From the NCBI GenBank assembly GCA_015067005.1, contig SVNH01000005.1, positions 62,001 to 126,000 of the forward strand: DNA of 64,000 nucleotides, in the 5' to 3' direction. Position numbers and translations under genes: made by a program. The notes beneath the pieces are model-generated. The model saw nothing but the letters and a program-made list of their open reading frames with translations, was not told where the DNA came from and did no database searches. Each line of letters begins with the position of its first letter. Within the stretch, counting starts at the first letter, position 1. Source of the stretch: Ruminococcus flavefaciens (GTDB lineage Bacteria; Bacillota; Clostridia; Oscillospirales; Ruminococcaceae). This document shows positions 26,376 through 35,130 of the stretch, piece by piece.

Positions 26376-27295
26376 TTTTTGACAGTTGAGGAATCAAATC
26401 TGAGTGTGTAATCTATCATGTGTGGTTCACTCATAGCAGTGGTCTCAGCACTTACAGGCATATTGTAATCAAAACCTGTAACGGGTATCTCGAATACTGA
26501 ATGACCGCCCGTGATGACCGGAGCATATTCTTTTTCCTGTACGACCATTTTATCATAGTTGTCGCTGCTCCATGCGATCTTCGCAAGAGCTTTGCCGTCC
26601 TTGACCGTGAGCTCTGCCGGTGACTGAACAGATGCTCTGCCTGAACCTCCTTCAATCTTCACCTCAACGGTATAATCTCCGTCCGCAAGACCGAGCTGCT
26701 CTGCGGAGGTGTACCTGCTTTCAGCGAAAGCTTCGTCCGGAAGCGAATCTGCACGGAATACAAGAGTGCGTCCGTACCATTCCTGCTTCTTTGCACTGAG
26801 TGATGCACACTGTATCCCCTTGTCGAGAGCCTCGACCGGCACTCTGAATACCGACTGTCCGCTCTCATTAGAAGTATAGGTGATGCGCTCACTCTCAGGA
26901 GCATTTCCGGCTTCTTCTTCCGTGCCCATAAACAGCGCATCATAGGACTTGCTTGCGATGATAATATCTGCGGACATACTTCCGTTATCTACATAGAGAA
27001 TACAGTCAGCTATCTTGAACATTGACGAACTGGAATCAACGGAAATATTGTACTTTCCGTCTTTAAGAGCATCGCCGCTGACAGCATTCATTCCCTCATA
27101 TCCGACTGTGTTCTGCGGAGCAGTTTCATGTTCTGTCTGTGCTGCTGTGGAAGTGGTCGCAGCTGATGTTGATGAAGCTTCTGATGATGCGGCTGTTGTC
27201 TGAACAGCCTTTTCAGACGATGATGATGTACTGCTGCCGCATGATGTGAGTGCAAGAGCGGCAAGGAGTGAAATTGCTATAATAGTTTTTTTCAT
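26366..27295 (-). CDS. Two-repeat surface lipoprotein of the corrinoid-type uptake operon
   Basis: A protein of 309 residues with a lipoprotein signal (LALTSCG), a Ser/Thr/Ala linker (about 20-65) and two related beta-rich repeats. The first begins DGKYNISVD and contains SYDALFMGT and FRVPVEALDKGI; the second begins DGDYTVEVK and contains NYDKMVV and FEIPVTGFDYN. The repeats recall NEAT-like ligand-binding domains found beside heme/iron-type importers in clostridia. A role in capturing a tetrapyrrole outside the cell is inferred. Confidence 0.65.
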   Translation of the reverse strand: MKKTIIAISLLAALALTSCGSSTSSSSEKAVQTTAASSEASSTSAATTSTAAQTEHETAPQNTVGYEGMNAVSGDALKDGKYNISVDSSSSMFKIADCILYVDNGSMSADIIIASKSYDALFMGTEEEAGNAPESERITYTSNESGQSVFRVPVEALDKGIQCASLSAKKQEWYGRTLVFRADSLPDEAFAESRYTSAEQLGLADGDYTVEVKIEGGSGRASVQSPAELTVKDGKALAKIAWSSDNYDKMVVQEKEYAPVITGGHSVFEIPVTGFDYNMPVSAETTAMSEPHMIDYTLRFDSSTVKKCG

Positions 27296-27316
27296 ATTTA
27301 CCTCTTATATCAAAAT

Positions 27317-27336
27317 CGGGCAGCGTAAACTGCCCG
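27317..27336 (-). terminator. Intercistronic hairpin between the CbiK gene and the repeat lipoprotein gene
   Basis: CGGGCAG and CTGCCCG form a 7-bp GC-rich stem followed on the minus strand by ATTTTG. The weak T-run suggests partial termination or mRNA stabilisation, giving more chelatase mRNA than downstream mRNA. Confidence 0.55.
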
Positions 27337-27343
27337 AAAAAAT

Positions 27344-28405
27344 TTACTTTATTGAATCAATAGCCTTCTGAGCGTGTTCAACGTAGAGCTTTCTGATCGC
27401 CTCGTTTTCTCCGAGACCTCTTATCAGACACTTTACTTCATAGCCCTCAGCTTCAAATACCGACTTCCACGAATCCTCATCGCCGCCAGCCATATCGTTG
27501 TTTGCGTGGTCGCCTGCAACTACCATAAGAGGTTCAAGCACGACCTTTTCGTATCCGCCTGCTTTGACCTTGGCAAGAACATCCTCAACGGAAGGCTCAG
27601 CCTCAACTGTGCCTACGAAATAATTCTTGTGACCGTTTGAAGTGAGGAGATCCTGCATTTTTGCGTATACACTATTGGAAGTAGCCTCTGTACCATGTCC
27701 CATGAAGCAGATAGCAGTCTTTCCGTCATCGTATTCCTTAGTCCAGTCAACGATAGCGTTCATAACGCGTTTGAAGTCGTCATCGCTTGTGAGAAGAGGA
27801 TCACCGATTGCGACCTTCTCAAAGGCATCGGAATAATTAGCGATCTCTGCTTTTACATCGTTGTATTCAAGACCGTTCATGAGGTGTGTAGGCTGAACAA
27901 CGAGCTTCTTTACCTTATTGGAAACTGCTCTGTCGAGGGCTTCCTTAACGTCGTCGATGACTTCATTATCGCGGCGCTTAACGTGGTCGATGATTATATT
28001 AGCTGTGAAGCCGCGGCGTACAGAAAAATCGGAGAATGCGTCCTCAAGTGACTGCTCGATAGCACCTATTGTAAGGCGGCGGCTGTCGTTGAAGCTTGTG
28101 CCGAAGCTGAGAACAAGAAGCTCGTTCTCACCGATGTTGTCCTGATTTCTTGGGTTATCGAGGGAAGCATCGCCGGTATCGTAGTTCTCCTCTTCTTCCT
28201 CTTCAGGCTCTGAAGCTGCCGAATTTGAGGCTTTGGTAGTCTTTGCAGCAGTTGTCGCTGCTGTTGTTGCCTCAGTAGATGCTGCTGTTGAAGCAGCAGT
28301 AGTTGCAGCCTTCTTGCTTTCAGAAGAACTGTCGGAACTTCCGCAGGCTGTGAACGAAGCAGTTACGACTGCAAGTCCCATTAAAAGTGCGATTGTTTTT
28401 TTCAT
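27344..28405 (-). CDS. cbiK: Exported CbiK-type cobaltochelatase lipoprotein
   Basis: A protein of 353 residues from the ATG at 28405 (AAGGA upstream); a longer in-frame ORF runs back into the riboswitch and is not used. It has a lipoprotein signal peptide ending in FTACG, a Ser/Thr/Ala plus Glu-rich linker (about 22-90), then a full CbiK domain of about 260 residues. The active-site motifs are kept: FMGHGTEATSN with the metal-binding His, VEAEPSVEDV with the Glu, and VAGDHANNDMAGG with the second His. CbiK normally inserts cobalt into sirohydrochlorin in the cytoplasm; this one should be anchored outside the membrane. Confidence 0.88.
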   Translation of the reverse strand: MKKTIALLMGLAVVTASFTACGSSDSSSESKKAATTAASTAASTEATTAATTAAKTTKASNSAASEPEEEEEENYDTGDASLDNPRNQDNIGENELLVLSFGTSFNDSRRLTIGAIEQSLEDAFSDFSVRRGFTANIIIDHVKRRDNEVIDDVKEALDRAVSNKVKKLVVQPTHLMNGLEYNDVKAEIANYSDAFEKVAIGDPLLTSDDDFKRVMNAIVDWTKEYDDGKTAICFMGHGTEATSNSVYAKMQDLLTSNGHKNYFVGTVEAEPSVEDVLAKVKAGGYEKVVLEPLMVVAGDHANNDMAGGDEDSWKSVFEAEGYEVKCLIRGLGENEAIRKLYVEHAQKAIDSIK

Positions 28406-28443
28406 AATGATCTTCCTTTCTGAGAAAGGCTTGACCGCAAAAC

Positions 28444-28471
28444 AAAAAAAGCCTCTGCATAGGCAGAAGGC
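28444..28471 (-). terminator. Riboswitch expression-platform terminator
   Basis: Minus strand: GCCTTCTGCCTATGCAGAGGC (28451-28471) forms a hairpin with one mismatch and is followed by TTTTTTT. It sits between the cobalamin aptamer and the cbiK start, as expected for transcription attenuation. Confidence 0.9.
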
Positions 28472-28549
28472 ATTGCAGACAGACTCTTCCCTGAGAATCT
28501 GCATAACAGTACGATCAATACCTCGTGACCTTGACCTTCCGGTCATGTA

Positions 28550-28722
28550 CCAACAAAACGGCAGGTTTCCTGACTTATGCATCATCACGCCGTACAGCCT
28601 TCCCGATCGCTCAGTGACATATTGTACAGCGCTCCGCAATTACAGTGACGAGATCGTGCAGGAACTTCACCTGCTTCCCTTTTACCCTCCTGCAACAGCA
28701 AAGCTGTAGGAGGCACCGCTTG
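28550..28722 (-). ncRNA. Cobalamin riboswitch
   Basis: The minus strand shows the hallmarks of the B12 aptamer in order: GGTGCCTCC near the 5' end (about 28710), AAAAGGGAA (28675-28683), GTCACTG (about 28643-28649) and the B12 box AAGTCAGGAAACCTGCCG (28559-28576). The terminator at 28444-28471 gives an off-switch when cobalamin is bound. It controls the cbiK/lipoprotein/ABC operon, not the biosynthesis operon. Confidence 0.95.
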
Positions 28723-28753
28723 AATTATTAAATTGTTGTCTAAAGACATACAT

Positions 28754-28782
28754 ATTATAGCATTATTGACCGTTAATTGCAA
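28754..28782 (-). promoter_or_regulatory. Promoter of the riboswitch-controlled operon
   Basis: Minus strand: TTGCAA (28777-28782), 17-base spacer, TATAAT (28754-28759), about 32 bases upstream of the aptamer and just past the end of the cobalamin biosynthesis operon. Confidence 0.75.
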
Positions 28783-28820
28783 GTATATGACGAATTTTAT
28801 ACGTTAGCTACAATCGCTCT

Positions 28821-29462
28821 TCACTTTTTGAAGCCTTTTTTGTCGTCAAGCATATAAAGTAGTGCATTGCAGATAGCAGCCGCTACATTGCTTCCGCCCT
28901 TTCGTCCTCTTGCGACTATACACGGTACTCCGCTGTCAATGAGCATTTCCTTTGACTGTACAACATTCACGAAGCCTACCGGCGCACCGATAATGAGCTC
29001 CGGTACGAATGAACCTGCGGATATGTGTTCGCAAAGCCGGACGAGAGCTGTCGGGGCATTTCCGACCGCATATATGACAGGTCTGCCGAGTTCTGCGGTT
29101 TTATCGACGGATGCTGCTGCCCGTGTTGTACCGTTAGCCTTAGCAGTCCTGACTATGTCCTCATCAGCCATAAAGCACTCACATCCGCAGCCGTGACGTG
29201 CCAGTGCCGCCTTGTTTATACCGGCTTTAGCCATGTTCGTGTCCGTAACGATGAGAACTCCGCTGTCCAGCAGCTGAAGAGCCTTTTCTATGACATTTTC
29301 AGAAAAATAGAGGTTTTCTGCATAGTCGAAATCAGCGGTAGTGTGTATCGCACGTATCACTACCGGTTTTATCTCCGGCGGTATAGCAGTTACAAGCTCA
29401 CTTTCGATTATTTCAAAGCTACGCTTTTCGATGTCTGCCGGCAGCACATATTCCAGATTCAT
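28821..29462 (-). CDS. cbiC: Cobalt-precorrin-8 methylmutase
   Basis: A protein of 213 residues of the CbiC/CobH family, which moves the methyl group from C-11 to C-12 to give cobyrinate. Family features are IRAIHTTADFDYAENL with the catalytic His near residue 40, VGNAPTAL, and GRKGGSNVAAA at the C-terminus. Last gene of the biosynthesis operon; it overlaps cbiP by 4 bases. Confidence 0.92.
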   Translation of the reverse strand: MNLEYVLPADIEKRSFEIIESELVTAIPPEIKPVVIRAIHTTADFDYAENLYFSENVIEKALQLLDSGVLIVTDTNMAKAGINKAALARHGCGCECFMADEDIVRTAKANGTTRAAASVDKTAELGRPVIYAVGNAPTALVRLCEHISAGSFVPELIIGAPVGFVNVVQSKEMLIDSGVPCIVARGRKGGSNVAAAICNALLYMLDDKKGFKK

Positions 29463-30928
29463 ACGCCCTCCTCGATTATACGGTAAATAAGCTCCATATT
29501 GATGTTATTTCTTACGCTGTCAGCAAGCAGATCAAGCTGAGAATCTCGGTATTCACGCCTGTCGATGCAGCTGCCGGTGTAGTGAAGTCCGCGCCGTTCA
29601 TACAGAGCCTTTATCAACCTGCCGGAGACCTCCGCGCTGTCGAAAATACCGTGAACATAGCATCCGGCAGCGTTGCCGTTATAAGCACCGCCGCAGGTCG
29701 TGAGCGGCGTACCTGTGCTTTCAGTCACGCCCATATGCACCTCGTAGCCATAGAACTCCGCACCCGAAAGAAACGAGAAAAAACCGCTTACATCGCTGAG
29801 CGTTCCGCTAACCTGAGACTGCTGTTTGTTAGTGCAGAAAACAGTGTCACATTCGAGCAAACCAAGTCCCTCAATGCTGCCGCCGCATTCGCTGTTATCC
29901 GGATCTGAAATAGTCCTTCCCATGATCTGATAGCCGCCGCATATCCCGAACACCGGAGTTCCTGCATAGTCCAGCTTTTTTATAGCCTCCGCGAGACCGC
30001 TTTCCGTGAGCCATTTCATATCTGCGATAGTGCTTTTCGTTCCGGGGATCATCAGCATATCCGGCAGACCAAGTTCGCTCGCTCTTGTGACGTAGCGTAC
30101 CGAAACGCCGTCATACTGGCTAAAAACGTCAAGATCGGAGAAGTTCGAGATCTTCGGAAGGCGGATAACAGCAATGTCGATAACGCCGTCCGCCGACTTT
30201 GCATTCAGTTTTTCAGAGAGACTGTCCTCGTCCTCAATATCGCAGCTGATGTAAGGTATCACGCCGGCGACTGTCTTGCCAGAGCGCTCTTGAAGTATGC
30301 TTATACCGTCCTGAAATAACGATATATCACCGCGAAACTTGTTTACAACAAGACCTTTTACCTTGCTGAGTTCCTCTTTTTCGAGAAGTTCCAGCGTACC
30401 GATAAGCTGTGCAAAAACTCCGCCACGGTCAATGTCTCCGACGAGAAGCACGGGGGACTTCACAAGCTCTGCAAGTCCCATATTCACGATGTCATCCGCT
30501 TTGAGGTTCAGCTCAACAGGACTGCCCGCGCCCTCGATGACAATAATATCGTGCTGACTGGAAAGTGCTTTGTAGGCGGTCATGATGTCAGGAATGAGCT
30601 CTTTTTTGCGGCGGAAATAGTCGGCTGCGCGCATATTTCCGCGAACTTTTCCGTTGACTATCACCTGCGAGCCGACATCAGTTGTCGGCTTGAGAAGTAT
30701 CGGATTCGTCAGCGCAGAAGGGGAGATGCCGGCGGCTTCTGCCTGTAAAGCCTGCGCCCTGCCGATCTCAGCACCGTCGGGAGTTATGAAGGAATTCAGC
30801 GCCATATTCTGCGATTTGAACGGTGCGACAGAATAGCCGTCCTGCCGGAATATCCTGCAAAGCGCGGCTGTGAGAAAGCTCTTTCCTACGTTGGACATCG
30901 TACCTTGAAGCATTATGCTTTTAGCCAT
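29459..30928 (-). CDS. cbiP: Cobyric acid synthase
   Basis: A protein of 489 residues that amidates four side chains of adenosyl-cobyrinate diamide using glutamine and ATP. The P-loop-like MLQGTMSNVGKSF lies at the N-terminus and the glutaminase Cys in FGICGGYQIMG near residue 330, with its His in the C-terminal GCYVHGIFD. It overlaps cbiC by 4 bases and the decarboxylase gene by 8. Confidence 0.95.
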   Translation of the reverse strand: MAKSIMLQGTMSNVGKSFLTAALCRIFRQDGYSVAPFKSQNMALNSFITPDGAEIGRAQALQAEAAGISPSALTNPILLKPTTDVGSQVIVNGKVRGNMRAADYFRRKKELIPDIMTAYKALSSQHDIIVIEGAGSPVELNLKADDIVNMGLAELVKSPVLLVGDIDRGGVFAQLIGTLELLEKEELSKVKGLVVNKFRGDISLFQDGISILQERSGKTVAGVIPYISCDIEDEDSLSEKLNAKSADGVIDIAVIRLPKISNFSDLDVFSQYDGVSVRYVTRASELGLPDMLMIPGTKSTIADMKWLTESGLAEAIKKLDYAGTPVFGICGGYQIMGRTISDPDNSECGGSIEGLGLLECDTVFCTNKQQSQVSGTLSDVSGFFSFLSGAEFYGYEVHMGVTESTGTPLTTCGGAYNGNAAGCYVHGIFDSAEVSGRLIKALYERRGLHYTGSCIDRREYRDSQLDLLADSVRNNINMELIYRIIEEGV

Positions 30929-31955
30929 TCATGCACCTCCTTAGTGCTTCAATAAGCTGTTTATTTTCGCTGTGAGTTCGCACTGCAATGCGGCAGAAAC
31001 CGTCCGAAAGTCCGCTGAAATTCGAGCAGTCACGAATAAGTATGCCCCCCGCGAGCAGTTTTTCGGCAAGTCCCTTATCACTTTTGAACAGCAGGAAATT
31101 TGCCGCAGAATCGTATACTTTTATGCCGAGCCCTTGCAGTTCCGTGCTCAGAAATGCACGTTCAGAAGCGATATACTCCATTGTTTTGTGAACGTAGTTA
31201 TTTTCGTTCAAAGCCGTTATACCAGCTTTCTGTGCGACCGACGAAACACTCCAGAACTGACCGCTGTTTCGTATTTTTTCTGCAAGCTCAGTGCTGCCGC
31301 ATACTGCGTAACCAAGCCTTATTCCCGGCATAGCATACAGCTTTGTGAAGGCTTTGAGAATCACAGAATTCCCGTTCATAAAGTTCCGCAAACTATGTTT
31401 TTCACTCTCAGTTACAAAATCCAGAAAACACTCATCGCAGACGAGTACAACATTTGATTCCTGACACTTCTTCGACAGCTTTCCCAGTATCTCCGGCGTG
31501 ATGAGCCGTCCTGTGGGATTGTTCGGATTACAGATAAAGCACAAATCAAAGCATTTGTCAATGAAAGTTAGAATATCAGCGGTAACGTCAAAGCAGTTTT
31601 GCTCACTCAGGTGATACTCAGTTATTTTGCAGCCGACTTCGTAAAGTGCACGGGTATATTCGGTGAAGGTCGGAGCGCACACAAAGGCTTTGCGCGGCTT
31701 TAATGCGTGAACAATGCGGAAAATAAGGTCATCCGCACCATTTCCGCAAATAATTCTATCAACACTTATGTCTTCATGCACAGATATTTTTTTCCTGAGT
31801 TCTGTGCAGTCGGGATCGGGGTATTTTTCAATCTCAGAAATACTCGCTGCAATTGCTTCTTTTACGCTCTCAGGCATTCCAAGAGGATTGATATTCGCCG
31901 AAAAATCGAGGATATTTTTCAGACTGTAAGCGTTTCCGCCGTGCTGTTGTATCAT
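30921..31955 (-). CDS. cobD: Threonine-phosphate decarboxylase (PLP, CobD type)
   Basis: A protein of 344 residues of the aspartate-aminotransferase fold, related to HisC. CNPNNPTGRL, VCDECFLDF and KAFTKLYAMPGIRLGY (the PLP Lys) are visible. It makes aminopropanol phosphate for the nucleotide loop. The CobD assignment rather than HisC rests on its place between cbiB and cbiP. It overlaps cbiB by 4 bases. Confidence 0.9.
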   Translation of the reverse strand: MIQQHGGNAYSLKNILDFSANINPLGMPESVKEAIAASISEIEKYPDPDCTELRKKISVHEDISVDRIICGNGADDLIFRIVHALKPRKAFVCAPTFTEYTRALYEVGCKITEYHLSEQNCFDVTADILTFIDKCFDLCFICNPNNPTGRLITPEILGKLSKKCQESNVVLVCDECFLDFVTESEKHSLRNFMNGNSVILKAFTKLYAMPGIRLGYAVCGSTELAEKIRNSGQFWSVSSVAQKAGITALNENNYVHKTMEYIASERAFLSTELQGLGIKVYDSAANFLLFKSDKGLAEKLLAGGILIRDCSNFSGLSDGFCRIAVRTHSENKQLIEALRRCMNG

Positions 31956-32917
31956 AGAATTCCTCCAAAAATAATGGCTCTGAGCACCGCTGAAATAACG
32001 AGCATTATTACTGATGAGCCGTACATAAGGCGGTTTGCGCGGCGTATGTCAGCAGCTTCTATCGGGCGGTCATCATCGCCGATATATGGCTTTTTGTGCA
32101 GTTTTCCGAAGTAATATGCGTCGCCAGCAAGCCGAACGTGCAAGGCTCCTGCACAGGCGGATTCAGTCTGTGCAGAATTCGGGCTTGCGTGTTTTCTGCG
32201 GTCACGCTTCCAGATGCGAAATGCGTTGCGTCCGTCAAGTCGGCAAACAGGAGCGGCTATGACCATAAGCAGTGCTGTGAGCCTTGACGGGATATAGTTA
32301 AGGACATCATCAAGCTTTGCTGCAAACCAGCCTATATCCGCGAATTTCTCGTCCTTATAGCCTATCATCGAATCCATTGTATTCACTGACTTGTAGAAAA
32401 ATCCGCCGACCGCACCGCCAATTCCCATATAGAAAAGCGGAGCGGTAACGCCGTCCGAAGTATTCTCAGCGACCGTCTCAACCGCTGCACGGATAATGCC
32501 GCCGCGGTCAAGAACTGAGGTATCACGCCCTACTATCATTGAGACGGCTTTCCGTGCGCCTTCGGTATTACCGCTATCTGCCGCCCTGAAAACCTTCATA
32601 CTCTCCCTGCACAGGCACCTTGCGGCAAGCATATAACAGCACAGGATCGTTTCGGCTGCGATTCCGAAATAAACATTCACCCGATAGCAAAAAATGAGTA
32701 TTAAAAGTGGCGTAACTGTTGACAGAATTATCACAGTCAGTGCGAGGAAAACTCCGCCCAGCCGCAGGTACTTCATTTTTCTGCGGATCAGCTTTTCAAG
32801 TCTGCTGATAAGACTGCCGATGAGTTTTATCGGGTGAGGCATTTTATATGGATCACCAATGATACAGTCGAGCACAAATCCCAGTATCAAGGGGAGTGCA
32901 GGTAATAGTATTTTCAT
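31952..32917 (-). CDS. cbiB: Adenosylcobinamide-phosphate synthase, membrane protein
   Basis: A protein of about 321 residues starting at the ATG at 32917, which overlaps the cobC stop in the ATGA style. Several membrane segments, GDPYKMPHPIKLIGSLI near the start, and the ENTSDGVTAPLFY segment are typical of CbiB. It joins aminopropanol (phosphate) to cobyric acid at the membrane. Confidence 0.92.
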   Translation of the reverse strand: MKILLPALPLILGFVLDCIIGDPYKMPHPIKLIGSLISRLEKLIRRKMKYLRLGGVFLALTVIILSTVTPLLILIFCYRVNVYFGIAAETILCCYMLAARCLCRESMKVFRAADSGNTEGARKAVSMIVGRDTSVLDRGGIIRAAVETVAENTSDGVTAPLFYMGIGGAVGGFFYKSVNTMDSMIGYKDEKFADIGWFAAKLDDVLNYIPSRLTALLMVIAAPVCRLDGRNAFRIWKRDRRKHASPNSAQTESACAGALHVRLAGDAYYFGKLHKKPYIGDDDRPIEAADIRRANRLMYGSSVIMLVISAVLRAIIFGGIL

Positions 32918-33474
32918 ATTCTCTCCGTTATCTGAAGTTTTGTTCCATCCCATTCACAAACGTAGCCGTGACCGTTTTCGCAGTGCCAGTCAAAATAATC
33001 TCTGTGCGGAACAGCAAATTTTTCAAGTATGGACATTATCGTTCCGCCGTGAACGATGAAAGCAATGGACTCATATCGCTCATTCTGACTGACCATTTTT
33101 TGATATGCATTTACGCACCGCCTTCGGAAATCAGCAGGCGATTCACCATTGGGAAATGGCAGTTTGCCGCCGCTGTCTATCCACGTCTGATAGGCGGCAC
33201 TGCTTGAAAGCTCTGCGTAGTTTTTCCTCTCGAAATCACCGAAATCACACTCCCTGAGGTCGCTGCAAACTGCAATTTTCTGTGCCGGGAATAATATCTC
33301 AGCCGTCTGGATACAGCGCTTCATGGGACTGCAAATAAGCAGTTCACATTCCGGATATTCAAGCTCGCTGAGTTTGGAGATACCTTCGCTGCAAAGCGGC
33401 TCGTCCGTTATGCCGATGTAGCGTTTATCAAGATTCCCGGCTGTCAGACCGTGCCTTATAAAAACTATCCTCAT
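32914..33474 (-). CDS. cobC: Alpha-ribazole phosphatase (histidine phosphatase family)
   Basis: A protein of 186 residues with the phosphohistidine motif FIRHGLTAGN at the N-terminus and VHGGTI late in the sequence. In cobalamin clusters this family removes phosphate from alpha-ribazole phosphate or adenosylcobalamin phosphate. It overlaps both neighbours by 4 bases. Confidence 0.88.
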   Translation of the reverse strand: MRIVFIRHGLTAGNLDKRYIGITDEPLCSEGISKLSELEYPECELLICSPMKRCIQTAEILFPAQKIAVCSDLRECDFGDFERKNYAELSSSAAYQTWIDSGGKLPFPNGESPADFRRRCVNAYQKMVSQNERYESIAFIVHGGTIMSILEKFAVPHRDYFDWHCENGHGYVCEWDGTKLQITERI

Positions 33475-33854
33475 TCGTTTCCACCTTTAATAATATCCGG
33501 TATCCCGCAGACTATCCGTATCACTTTTACAGAATTTGCAGCTATGATACAGCCGCAGCGCCCGGCATTTTCGCGCCAGACGCGCTCGCTTTTTTCCATT
33601 GGAACGATGCCGCAGCCTATCTCGTCCATAATGATGACTGCGTCCGGATTTGAGCGGCAAAGCTCCTCAGTAAAGGGGAGACACCTATCATCGAGCCGCT
33701 TGACGAGTTCGTGATAATTTGTAATGCATCGTGCGGTTATCAGTTCATCAAAAGGGCAGTCAGCGCCGTCAGCAATGTCATTTTCAGCAAGTCCAAATTT
33801 TCGCATAGCATAGGCAGTTTTGCCCTGATGAACTCCGCCTGTTATCATTATCAT
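33471..33854 (-). CDS. Short CobU-like P-loop protein
   Basis: A protein of about 127 residues from the ATG at 33854, which overlaps the cobS stop (ATGA). It has a P-loop ITGGVHQGKTAYA, an IIMDEIGCGIVP segment and a C-terminal IIAANSVKVIRIVCGIP region that parallels CobU. It is shorter than the true CobU at 34609 and lacks CobU's His-containing middle. It may be a specialised kinase or nucleotide-binding partner in nucleotide-loop assembly. Confidence 0.7.
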   Translation of the reverse strand: MIMITGGVHQGKTAYAMRKFGLAENDIADGADCPFDELITARCITNYHELVKRLDDRCLPFTEELCRSNPDAVIIMDEIGCGIVPMEKSERVWRENAGRCGCIIAANSVKVIRIVCGIPDIIKGGNE

Positions 33855-34615
33855 AGCGTCATTATCCTTTCCGAAAATACTACCGCTGCGAGTATCATGA
33901 TCTCGCACATCTGTAAGAACCAACCGCAGAGATCGCCGGTAACACCGCCAAAATCACGATATGCAGCGAACCTGTGATATACCAGCACAAGTATCGCAGC
34001 TGCAAATGCCGCGCTTCCCTCTGCCGGCAGCAGAAATATCATTGCCGCTCCGCTCAGAAAAAGAAAGCATACTTGCATAGCAATCGTTATTTTTCGATGC
34101 GCCGGATGTACAAAACTCTGCAAAGTTCCGCTGCTTTTTGCTGATTTGAATGTCACTGCGGTAAGTCCGCTGATAGCTCTTGAAAGTACATATCCGCAGG
34201 CGACTACTGAGGCTGTCTCCATGGTTCTCACCTGCGAAAAGAGTGCAGTCTGAATTATGAGATAAAGACACAGCTTCATTACGGCAAATGAACCTATATG
34301 CGGATCCGACATTATTTCAAGTCGTTTTTTTCTGTCTGCATATGAAGCTTTTGCATCGTTCACGTCGCAAAAGCCGTCGAGGTGAATGCCGCCGGTCACA
34401 AGAACTGGCAGGAAAACAGTGCCTGCCGCAAACAAAAACTGTCCAAGTTGAAGTTCGTCACAGATGTAACGCCAAAGCAGCAGCAGTCCACCGATAACAG
34501 CTCCCACAAGCGGGAAAAATCCCAGCGCATAACGGCGGTTTTCCTCTTTCCACTCCACTTTGGGCACGGGTATCCGCGAATACATCAGGAACGCCGAAAG
34601 CAGTGATCTTACCAT
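33851..34615 (-). CDS. cobS: Adenosylcobinamide-GDP ribazoletransferase (cobalamin synthase)
   Basis: A membrane protein of about 254 residues starting at the ATG at 34615 (GGAG upstream, inside cobU). SAFLMYSRIPVP, GFFPLVGAVIGG and THGGIHLDGFCDVNDA-like GGIHLDGFCDVNDA are CobS hallmarks; the Asp-rich segment binds metal. It joins alpha-ribazole (phosphate) to GDP-cobinamide. It overlaps cobU by 7 bases. Confidence 0.93.
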   Translation of the reverse strand: MVRSLLSAFLMYSRIPVPKVEWKEENRRYALGFFPLVGAVIGGLLLLWRYICDELQLGQFLFAAGTVFLPVLVTGGIHLDGFCDVNDAKASYADRKKRLEIMSDPHIGSFAVMKLCLYLIIQTALFSQVRTMETASVVACGYVLSRAISGLTAVTFKSAKSSGTLQSFVHPAHRKITIAMQVCFLFLSGAAMIFLLPAEGSAAFAAAILVLVYHRFAAYRDFGGVTGDLCGWFLQMCEIMILAAVVFSERIMTL

Positions 34616-35130
34616 ATTTTTTCTCCTTTCAGCACGATAGGTATGCCGTACACACACTCAATAACGTTGTCGGCAAATTCGGCTATTCTGCGGTTGATAC
34701 AGCCAAGTACGCGGATGTAATCAGCTGTTCCGTCAGTATAAGTGATACCGTCGCTGCCGACCTGATTCGTAACTATTACAAGCTCGGAAACGCTGTCCGC
34801 AAGCTGCTTTATCCCGTTGACTATCTTGTCAGCCGGATCGCTTACAGCACAGTCAGAAAACATTTCATTCGCGCAGAGATTTCCCAGACATTCGAGCAGC
34901 ACTGCACAGTTCTCCGGCAGTGATGATTCGTGAATATCAGTGTACTTCTCGACAGTCTCGAAGCCTTTCCCTGCACGCATTTTCCGGTGACGCTTAATGG
35001 CTTCAAAGGCGTCCTCACCGAAAGGCTGCATAGTGGCGATATAGATCTTCCTGCCATGGAATTGTTCGAGCATTTTCTCAGCATAGCTCGATTTACCGCA
35101 CTTTGAACCGCCTGTTATGAGAGTGGTCAT
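34609..35130 (-). CDS. cobU: Adenosylcobinamide kinase / guanylyltransferase
   Basis: A protein of 173 residues with the P-loop ITGGSKCGKSSYAE, the IATMQPFGEDAFEAIKRHR segment containing the guanylylated His, and a C-terminal VTNQVGSDGITY run. This is a full-length CobU. It phosphorylates adenosylcobinamide and then transfers GMP to it. It overlaps cobT by 4 bases. Confidence 0.93.
   Translation of the reverse strand: MTTLITGGSKCGKSSYAEKMLEQFHGRKIYIATMQPFGEDAFEAIKRHRKMRAGKGFETVEKYTDIHESSLPENCAVLLECLGNLCANEMFSDCAVSDPADKIVNGIKQLADSVSELVIVTNQVGSDGITYTDGTADYIRVLGCINRRIAEFADNVIECVYGIPIVLKGEKIW

Noticed and set aside
28406..28639. Upstream extension of the cbiK frame
   Set aside because: It runs through the riboswitch and terminator; the ATG at 28405 has a ribosome binding site and begins a signal peptide.
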